Assembly: GCA_017654935.2 (NCBI GenBank)
Contig: CM065699.1
Span: 14,233,345 to 14,297,344, forward strand
DNA length: 64,000 nt
Reading direction: 5' to 3'
Origin: Phymorhynchus buccinoides
Lineage: Eukaryota > Mollusca > Gastropoda > Neogastropoda > Raphitomidae
Position 1 is the first letter of the stretch. The number at the start of each line of letters is the position of its first letter. The notes beneath the pieces are model-generated. The model was not told where the DNA came from, did no database searches, and saw only the letters and a list, made by a program, of their open reading frames with translations. Positions 57,161-64,000 of this stretch are shown here, one piece after another. The translations under genes were made by a program, and so were the position numbers.

Positions 57161-57543
57161 CTGCACACAGTGTAATTGCCAAGTTCTAGTTTATACTATC
57201 TCAGTATCTGTTTAACAAAAATGCATTTGATTCATAGGATTTGAGAAATTATATTATTAGGTAAAAGAAAAGCGTAATACTAATAGAAGTCTTACCTCAA
57301 GAGCACTAGTAATAATTTTGCAAAGGTGCGGTTTACCGTTATAATAATAATAATAATAATGGGAATTTATATTTTTTGTTAGCGCTTCTTTTAAAAAAAA
57401 AAAAAAAAAATTTTCCCCCCCACATGAGCTCAGTGCGCTTTACATTGATAACAAGAACATTAAAGGCAAACAAAAATAATGAATCATAAAAAAGCAAAAT
57501 AAACACATGAATGCGCCACAACAATTCTCTTAACTTCCTCACA

Positions 57544-57545
<2 letters not shown>

Positions 57546-57589
<44 letters not shown>

Positions 57590-57610
57590 CACGCACATAC
57601 ACACACACGC
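57546..57610. repeat. (CA)n microsatellite
   Basis: CA tract directly left of foldback FB2. Confidence 0.85.
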
Positions 57611-57613
57611 GCG

Positions 57614-57871
57614 TGTCGCAGCCAAAAATAGTCGCTCGTCCAAATAATTCGCCCGCTACTAGAGAGTGAGAGTGTGTATTTGCGACATTCACAAATTTCA
57701 CTCTTCTTTACTGAAACTAGTAGAAGTTGAACCATTTTACCTAACCCTAACCCTATCCCTAGAAAAAAAGTGAAATTGTGGTTCATGCTCAATATCGCCA
57801 AAATGTCGCAAATACACACTCTCATAGTAGCCGGGCGAATTATTTGAATGAGCGACTATTTGGCTGCGACA
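57614..57871. mobile_element. foldback element FB2 with telomere-like core
   Basis: TGTCGCAGCCAAAAATAGTC at the left and its inverse GACTATTTGGCTGCGACA at the right. The long arms include GTGTGTATTTGCGACATT. The core carries CTAACCCTAACCCTATCCCT on one side. No coding sequence. Confidence 0.8.
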
Positions 57872-58306
57872 ACGCGTACGTGTGCGCACACATACATACA
57901 CACGCACGTACGCACGCCTGTATGCATGCAGGCACACACACACATACATGCACAAACACACACACACATGACACGCACGCACGCACACATACACACACAT
58001 TATACAAAGTCTACAAGAGTAAAATAGTTAGAAATTCTAAGAAGAAACATAGACCACAATTCACATTCTCAATCAAGCTTGAATACAATACTACAACATG
58101 AAATAAATTATAAAATCATACTGCCATCGACATAACCAATTACTTGACTAATTATAATAGAGACAAATTTTGCAATAACAAAAATACCCTTCTACCTCAT
58201 TTAATTTACAAGCATTTAAAGTTTACAAGACGTAGACATTCTACATACAAAATACGAATCATAAAATAAATGTAAATACATTTTTTACAAGATTTATGCA
58301 ATGAAC

Positions 58307-58550
58307 TGTCGCATGAATTTGATGAAAATGAGGTAGCTCGTAAAAATAAATAGCTCGCTATATGAGAGTCTGTATTTGCGACAACCACAAATTTCACTTT
58401 TTCTGTACTTTAACCATTTAACTAACCTCTAACCCTAACCCTAACCCTATAAAAAAGTGGAAATTTGTGGTTCATGCTCAATGTCGCAAATACACACTGT
58501 CATAGGTAGCGAGCTACTTATTTTTACGAGCTACCTATTTTCATGCGACA
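58307..58550. mobile_element. foldback element FB3 with telomere-like core
   Basis: TGTCGCATGAATTTGATGAA at the left, TTTTCATGCGACA at the right. Arms contain GTAGCTCGTAAAAATAA and TATTTGCGACA. The core has AACCCTAACCCTAACCCTA. It shares the inner part (ATTTGCGACA, GGTTCATGCTCAAT) with FB2. Confidence 0.8.
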
Positions 58551-58659
58551 CCCCCCACCTCACGTCACACACAAACACTAATCATATGTCTGAAACAAGT
58601 GAGTTTTTAAGGGCAGAGCGAAAGGCGGAAAAAGAGTCAGATGAGCGGACATGTTGTGG

Positions 58660-59345
58660 AAGGGAATTCCCAGGTAGGTCAGGTCAGGTCAGGTATTTGG
58701 ACGACCAGGCCTTGCAGCCTCTCAATGCGTCCTTCCTTTTGGTTAGTGTTTGGCATTTGCTGTGGCGGTTTTTAGCATCCATATTGATGCACTAATCATG
58801 AACATACTTTAACAGGGCAATTTTTGGATCACTGTCTAGGAGGTTTTTGAATTTGTTAGTATCTTATTTCTGAGGCCAGTTTAGTATGTGCAGGGAGGTT
58901 GTTCCAATATTGGGTGACTGACGTACTAGTGTTAGAACAAAAGTTTTTTCTAATGTTAGTTCTGATGTACCTGGTTAGGATTTTAAGTTCACTGTTACGG
59001 GTTCTTATTTGGTTAGACAAGTGAAACAAGCCTTTGTTAGTTAGTTGTCAGTGCCTTGAAAAATGTTGTAAACATTTATCAAATCTCCCCTTGGTTAGTC
59101 TTCTGTATTTTAAGATGGCAAGTCTAATTCCATAAGTAAGGTGCTAAATAGTAGAAGGATCGCTACCCCTCTCATGTTCACACTTACAGCTTTCATTCAA
59201 CCCTAACTTAGTTAATCAGTTCTTCCTCACACTAGACTCCGAGTTTCTACAAAAACAAAAGGTTTTAATGTTTAGAATGACTCAATGAGAATATAAGATC
59301 CCCTCTAAATCTTCTATATTCTAGGCTTGGTCATTTTAAGTATGA
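58660..59345 (-). pseudogene. decayed LINE ORF2 3' end in BRD7-like intron 1
   Basis: Read on the minus strand, pieces such as RRLTKGRFDKCLQHF, TRNSELKIL and VTQYWNNLPAHT appear in successive frames. This is the usual end of a non-LTR ORF2. The tail has AGGTCAGGTCAGGTC repeats at 58675-58690. Confidence 0.6.
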
Positions 59346-59371
59346 TAATCGTTCTTGATAGCTTAGCTTAC

Positions 59372-59429
59372 CGTCTTGGTCATCCGAAAATTTCTTGTCA
59401 CTCTTGTGCTTTTTGTGTTTTTTACCCAT
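59372..59429 (-). CDS. BRD7: BRD7/BRD9-like bromodomain protein, exon 1 with start codon
   Basis: 58 nt from ATG (59429) to GACG before GTAAGC. It codes for MGKKHKKHKSDKKFSDDQD; human BRD7 begins MGKKHKKHKSDK. The last base pairs in phase with exon 2 (G plus AA gives Glu), linking the two exons across 2.2 kb. The start is chosen because the conserved N-terminal box begins here. Confidence 0.85.
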
Positions 59430-59837
59430 TTTCTTCTTACAAAAACTACAAGCGTCAGTCAAGCAGCGTTTCTTTCGAGTTTATCTTTGTTAATTTTTCA
59501 TTTCCGGTTCCGGTTGTGTCTACAATCGTTTGCCTTACCCTTTCAAAAGTACCCGCGGGGCCGTTCAAGCATGGTGTCAGGGTTGTTTTACGTTTTGGTC
59601 TCGGGGTCGTTTTTCACGTGTTATCATATGTCATTCTTTAAATTCAAGTCAATAACCTGAGCACATGATATGTTGCCTGTCTGTCGTCGTTTCCCACAAT
59701 GACACTGCCAGATAGTAGAGGGGCAGCTGCTATAGTCTGGCCGGCTGGGCAAAAATGTGTTTATAGTGGAAGAAGCCTTTCCCAAGGTACATCCCCACTT
59801 TCTCGGCCAAAGGAATTTGAGGACAGAGGGTTGGGGA
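59430..59837. other. region upstream of the BRD7-like start codon
   Basis: The 5' UTR and promoter of the minus-strand gene should lie here. A modest CpG-containing part (CCCGCGGGGCCG near 59551) is visible. A plus-strand frame across the exon (59327-59641) is its shadow. Confidence 0.4.
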
Positions 59838-60222
59838 CTAATTTGGTACTTTATTGTCACAGAGGCGTCTCTTTGAAATTCGGGTTGCTCCCACCTGGAC
59901 TGAGAGCGCGTCGCAGCCAGATCTATAGAGGCGCGCCACCCTTTTCTTTCTTTTTTTTTACTTGCAATTTTGTGTGACTGACGAAGAGGAAAAAGGGGGT
60001 TGGTGGGTAAATTTTGACCAAATGACAACTAGCTTTTTTCGTTGCCACTGGGTTTAACGTGTGCTAAGTGCATGGGCACACGGGACCTCAGTTTATCGTC
60101 TCATTCCCCCCCCCGAAAGACTCCACATTAAGACCATATAAATCCCGCGCCCTGTACCCAGGTTCGAACTTGGGTTTATCGTGCACAAGGTAAACGCGTT
60201 ACCTCTGTGCCATTCATACACC
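59838..60222 (-). mobile_element. SINE copy (minus), uninterrupted reference copy
   Basis: From TGGTACTTTATTGTCACAGA to GTGCCATTCATACACCACTA, including CCCAGGTTCGAACTTGGG. It carries an unbroken segment at the place where the 32.2-kb copy contains the hAT-like element. Confidence 0.8.
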
Positions 60223-60360
60223 ACTAGAGCTGGGGAAGGTCCCCAAAGGCCAACCAATCCCACTGGCTGCAGGCTCTAGAGCCAGTGCAAATGCCCCCTA
60301 GTTTGAGAGTCATGGTCTTCCACGAAAGACCAAGGTGTGCCGGGGCCCGTTGTGCCAGTA

Positions 60361-60580
60361 GGGGAAGACGGGGTAAAAGCGAATGGGCGGCGGGCGGGTA
60401 AGAAGCCCACCCCAATTATCTCATGAAATGAAGCAAATTTCAGTCTCATTTTGCCCATGGGACGAGCGCTAATGTCTAGCATTCGTCTCATGGTCAAATT
60501 TGACTGAAATTTTCTTTATTTCATGAGATAATTGGGGAGGGCTTCTTACCCGCCCATGCGCTTTTTACCCCGTCTTCCCC
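60361..60580. mobile_element. TA-flanked 220-bp palindromic MITE
   Basis: GGGGAAGACGGGGTAAAAGC to TTTTTACCCCGTCTTCCCC with TA on both sides. About 90-bp arms include CCCAATTATCTCATGAAAT. Confidence 0.85.
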
Positions 60581-60646
60581 TATATTCCAATACTGTATAA
60601 TATCATTAGAGTAGGCCCTACAGCCGCTAATATTTACTATTGGCCT

Positions 60647-60682
<36 letters not shown>

Positions 60683-60709
60683 CCAATGACTTTCGCTCTG
60701 TAAACCCAT

Positions 60710-61415
60710 CTGTTGCAGTTATTAAGTTTTCTGATGACACTACTATGGAGGTGCTCATTACTAATGGCGATGAGGCAGGGTACATGGATGAAGTTTAAAA
60801 GATGGTTGACTGGTGTGCCACTAACAATCTTGAGCTCAATGTTTCCAAAACTAAAGAAATTATAGTTGATTTCAGGAAAAAGAAAACTCCTCTCCCAGCA
60901 TTATCTGTTAAAGGTCAGGTAGTTGAGCAAGTAGAATCATTTAAATTCATAGGTGTGCACATACATTAAGCTGGGAAGTCAACATCACATCATCCTGCAA
61001 ACAGGCACAACAGAGACTATATTTTCTAAGACAGCTCAAGACATTTAGGGTAAATACAGCAGTCTTGACACATGCAGTTCTATCGATCTGTCATCGAAAG
61101 CATACTCAGTTTTTCAATATCTGTGTCTGGTATGGATCAGCTTCAGTTAAAGATAAAAGGAAACTCCATCAAGTCGTCAAGACATCCTCAAAAATCATAG
61201 GTCACAAACTGCCATCCCTAGATAACATCTATAGTGTGCGCATAAGACGCAAAGCTAAATCCATCATATCTGATAGCACACACCCAGCCAACCATCTGTT
61301 TCAATCACTCCCTTCTGGTAAAAGGTTCTGCTCTTTTAAGTACAAATCTAACCGCCTGAAGAACAGCTTTTACCCCTCTGCTGTCAGAGCCATCAATACT
61401 CATTAGGCTCACCCC
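60710..61415 (+). pseudogene. LINE ORF2 3' half, Rex1/L2-like, several breaks
   Basis: VIKFSDDTTMEVLITNGD carries the catalytic aspartates (as FSDD). Then MVDWCATNNLELNVSKTKE, VESFKFIGVHIH, SVIESILSFS in broken frames, and finally a 113-residue frame ending with LFQSLPSGKRFCSFKYKSN and FYPSAVRAIN. In-frame stops and a frameshift mean it is dead. Confidence 0.85.
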
Positions 61416-61778
61416 TCTAGGGGTAGTTTTTGTATCCTATTTTGCTCAGACTTGTGTTAATCGGTGTGCCTGCATGCTCGCGGTCTTGTGTGTGAGTGTG
61501 TGAGTGTGCGTGTGTGAGGAGGGGGAACATGTGTTGGCATAAATGTGTATGCACGTGTATGTGTGTGTGTGTTGATGTGTAGTGTAGGTGTGCGTCTGAG
61601 AGAAAGAAAGAATTTGAGAGAGAGAGACTGATACACGATAATGTAATCTTCTTTTATTGGTTGTCCATTCGATGTGCATGCTTTCGTTGTTGTTGGATTG
61701 TGTCTTGTGCAAAACCAAAACGATTTCCTTTGTATATACCCCCATGCATTGGCTGCGTTAACAGAATCTTGAATCCTT

Positions 61779-61779
<1 letters not shown>

Positions 61780-61839
<60 letters not shown>
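61780..61839. repeat. (GA)n microsatellite
   Basis: Nearly pure GA tract. 61480-61780 is TG-rich with GA at 61615-61626. Confidence 0.9.
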
Positions 61840-61842
<3 letters not shown>

Positions 61843-61849
61843 ATTAATT

Positions 61850-62389
61850 AATTTTTTTGATTTGATAGAGGGTATATAGACGAATAAGCAAAAATAATAA
61901 TACACCCAGTCCTCTTTAAAAAAAAAAATGTTTTTAAAGGACCATACGCATCTCCATTCGGACCTAAAAACGTTCTGGAAAACGTTTCAGCATTATTTCC
62001 TACTACACATAGACACAGTATACAAACTGTATCTATGTAACCTACTTTTATGTTACATTCTTCAAGATAAAGTGAACGCACACACTTTTATTTCGCAAAA
62101 AATCGGTCTCCTGTGGCAGATTTGCCAGCTGCCATTGAATCTCACCAAAAATGGGATTTGTGCGATAATCCATTTGGCGTGACGTAGATTAGGGGAAATC
62201 AATACGGCACCTGTGACTGATGTTGAACTATTTGAAGACAAATTAATTTTACCTGTTTGTGGCCCGTTTTTAATAATAGAACTTGTTGGGACACTTTCAG
62301 ACCTAGCTTATGACGTAACACTGTCAGAGGATACGTATTATTATTATGACGCTAAGTTGTACACCTTCAAGTTCCTCTCTTCTTGTTCT
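61850..62389. other. no feature recognised
   Basis: AT-rich DNA left of the large foldback, with short frames but no recognised motif. Confidence 0.4.
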
Positions 62390-63944
62390 AGTCCAGGCGA
62401 AAAATTATAAAGTTTACCTTGTTTTGTGATATATTAGGTTTCTATGTTGATCTAACATGATTTGAGGGTGCTTAATCAAAATCCGTCCGAGGCTAAGTTG
62501 TAAGTGTTGGGCATTTTGAGTTATGACGTAATATTCAAAATGGCCGCCATGGGACTCTAGAGAACTTTAACGTAATTATTTTGTATCTAATGCTTTTTTT
62601 GGGTAAGAAAAATAGAATAATTTGCTGAAATGATTCAAACTATGTGAACTATATCCTATTTTAGTACTTATTAGCCCCCAGCCACTGCGGAAAGGGCTAT
62701 CACGATATTTCGTGTCCTTTCATTTGCCTGGTAATTATCTTAAGAGCCATGTCACAGGATCACTTCGAATGTGTGTGCTACTATTTTAATGAAGCTGATG
62801 TGCCCCTCAGTATGCCTTGTTGACCTTGACCTTTGACCTTGAGTATGTGATTTTATTGTATCAACTATACTTTTTCAACTTTTGCACTGCTGTCGTAAAA
62901 TGTTTCTAAGCTAAGGTTTGTGGAGGATGCCTGTTTTATGCCTAAACCTTTCATCTTAAATGCTTGACCTTGAATTAGCATTGAATATTTCAACTTTTTG
63001 CTTTAATATATTTTAAATCATTGCAGTAACTGTCTCATAATTGGTACATGAGCCTATGGTTATATAGATGCTAACCTAAGTACCGATGACATCTCTAGCC
63101 TTCATCGTAACGCTTGGCCTTTGTTGTTAAGCGCCAAGCAGAACAACACTGCGATCAGTGTCGATATTATATTTTATTTTATAGGTGGGTAAATGACCAA
63201 CATTTCATTGCACGTCGGCACTTTTACCCACCTATAAATTGGTTAATGCACCAATTATGAGACCATTACTGCAAAGATTTAAAACATATAAAAACAAAAA
63301 GTTAAAATATTCAATGCAAATTCAAGGTCAAGCATTTAAGAAGAAAGGTTTAATAAAATGGGTATCAGGAATTCAATAGTCTCTATACACTTTAGCTTAG
63401 GAAAAAAACACCATAGCTTATTTTACCACAGCAGTGCAAAAGTTGAAAAAGTATAGTGGATACATTAAAATCACATACTCAAGGTCAAATGTCAAGGTCA
63501 ATAAGGTATACTGAGGGGCACATCAGCTTCATTAAAATAGTAGCACACAAATTTGAAGTGATCCTGTGACATTGTTCTTAAGATAATTGCCAGGCAAATG
63601 AAAGGACACAAAATCGTGATAGCCCTCTCCACAGAGTGGCTGGGGGCTAATAAGTACAAAAATAGGAAATATATTTAACATAGTTTGAATCATTTCAGCA
63701 AACTATACTATTTTTCTTACAAATAAAAGCATTAGATACAAAATAATTACAGTAAGTGCATGTTTTAACAGTTCTTTAGAGTCCCATAGTGGCCATTTTG
63801 AATATTTCGTCATAGCTCAAAATGCCCAACATTTACAACTTGGCCTCCAACGGATTTAGATTCAGCACCCTCAAATCATGTTAGATCGACATAAAAACCT
63901 AATATATATCACAAAACAAGGTCAAGCTTAATTTCGCCTGGACT
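62390..63944. mobile_element. large foldback, ~650-700-bp inverted arms
   Basis: AGTCCAGGCGA at 62390 is mirrored by TCGCCTGGACT ending at about 63944. Arms match at many points (AACATGATTTGAGGGTGC, CCTTTCATTTGCCTGG, GCTGATGTGCCCCTCAGTAT) up to a loop at about 63050-63240. The loop contains a smaller palindrome, AGGTGGGTAAATG / TTTTACCCACCTAT. Arms differ by scattered substitutions, so the structure is old. No coding sequence. Confidence 0.8.
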
Positions 63945-64000
63945 ACTACTAAACTAGGCCTACTGACTACCCTTAGCTGCGTCATTTGAGCTAATTGCCC

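Noticed and set aside
59327..59660. Plus-strand 104- and 94-residue frames
   Set aside because: They are the antisense shadow of the BRD7-like first exon and its 5' region, without recognisable motifs.

Overview
This is a repeat-dominated eukaryotic window. Spliced exons with GT/AG borders, introns of several kilobases, very abundant CA/TG, GA and ATC microsatellites, non-LTR retrotransposon remnants, a tRNA-derived SINE and many short inverted-repeat DNA elements all point to an animal nuclear genome. A lophotrochozoan, probably a marine mollusc such as a gastropod, fits best, but that is an inference from repeat style and not a test. Three runs of exactly 500 N (7051-7550, 35279-35778, 56001-56500) divide the window into four contigs, so the order across the gaps is only as good as the scaffolding.

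Three conserved genes can be read, all on the minus strand. (1) GATB, subunit B of the mitochondrial glutamyl-tRNA(Gln) amidotransferase: nine exons from 33527 down to the stop codon at 9170 join without any phase conflict into 418 codons plus stop. The roughly 130 N-terminal residues are missing or present only as damaged exon copies (33.7-34.6 kb). (2) One exon of an SLC7A (LAT-type) amino-acid transporter at 45751-45876. (3) The first two exons of a BRD7/BRD9-type bromodomain protein (59372-59429 and 56976-57160). An orphan exon-like frame lies at 38.5 kb.

The most striking property is that pieces of these exons, always including one splice border or the stop codon, have been amplified into tandem arrays beside the true exon. 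The acceptor and first 37 nt of the exon at 13.1 kb are repeated about 53 times (13.1-16.8 kb). The tail and donor of the exon at 31.3 kb are repeated 11 times, interleaved with a CA/TG microsatellite (30.1-31.3 kb). The coding end of the last exon is repeated as 80-bp units (8.9-9.2 kb). An N-terminal exon survives as three corrupted copies. The tail and donor of the SLC7A exon are repeated five times inside an ATC-rich block (43.9-45.4 kb). A further ~70-copy array (23.9-27.7 kb) in a GATB intron carries an acceptor-like motif in every unit on the sense strand.

The rest is mobile DNA. Non-LTR retrotransposon remnants from several lineages lie at 1.9-4.3, 5.1, 6.3, 10.9, 12.3, 19.2, 19.9, 46.4, 47.5, 58.7 and 60.7 kb. 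There is a SINE family with pol III A and B boxes. Several terminal-inverted-repeat families carry TA, TTAA or hAT-like flanks, and some are nested in each other. Foldback elements with telomere-like (CCCTAA)n cores lie at 47.9, 57.6 and 58.3 kb, and a 1.5-kb foldback closes the window. A 1.4-kb poly-G-rich block (51.3-52.7 kb) is either extreme low complexity or an assembly artefact.
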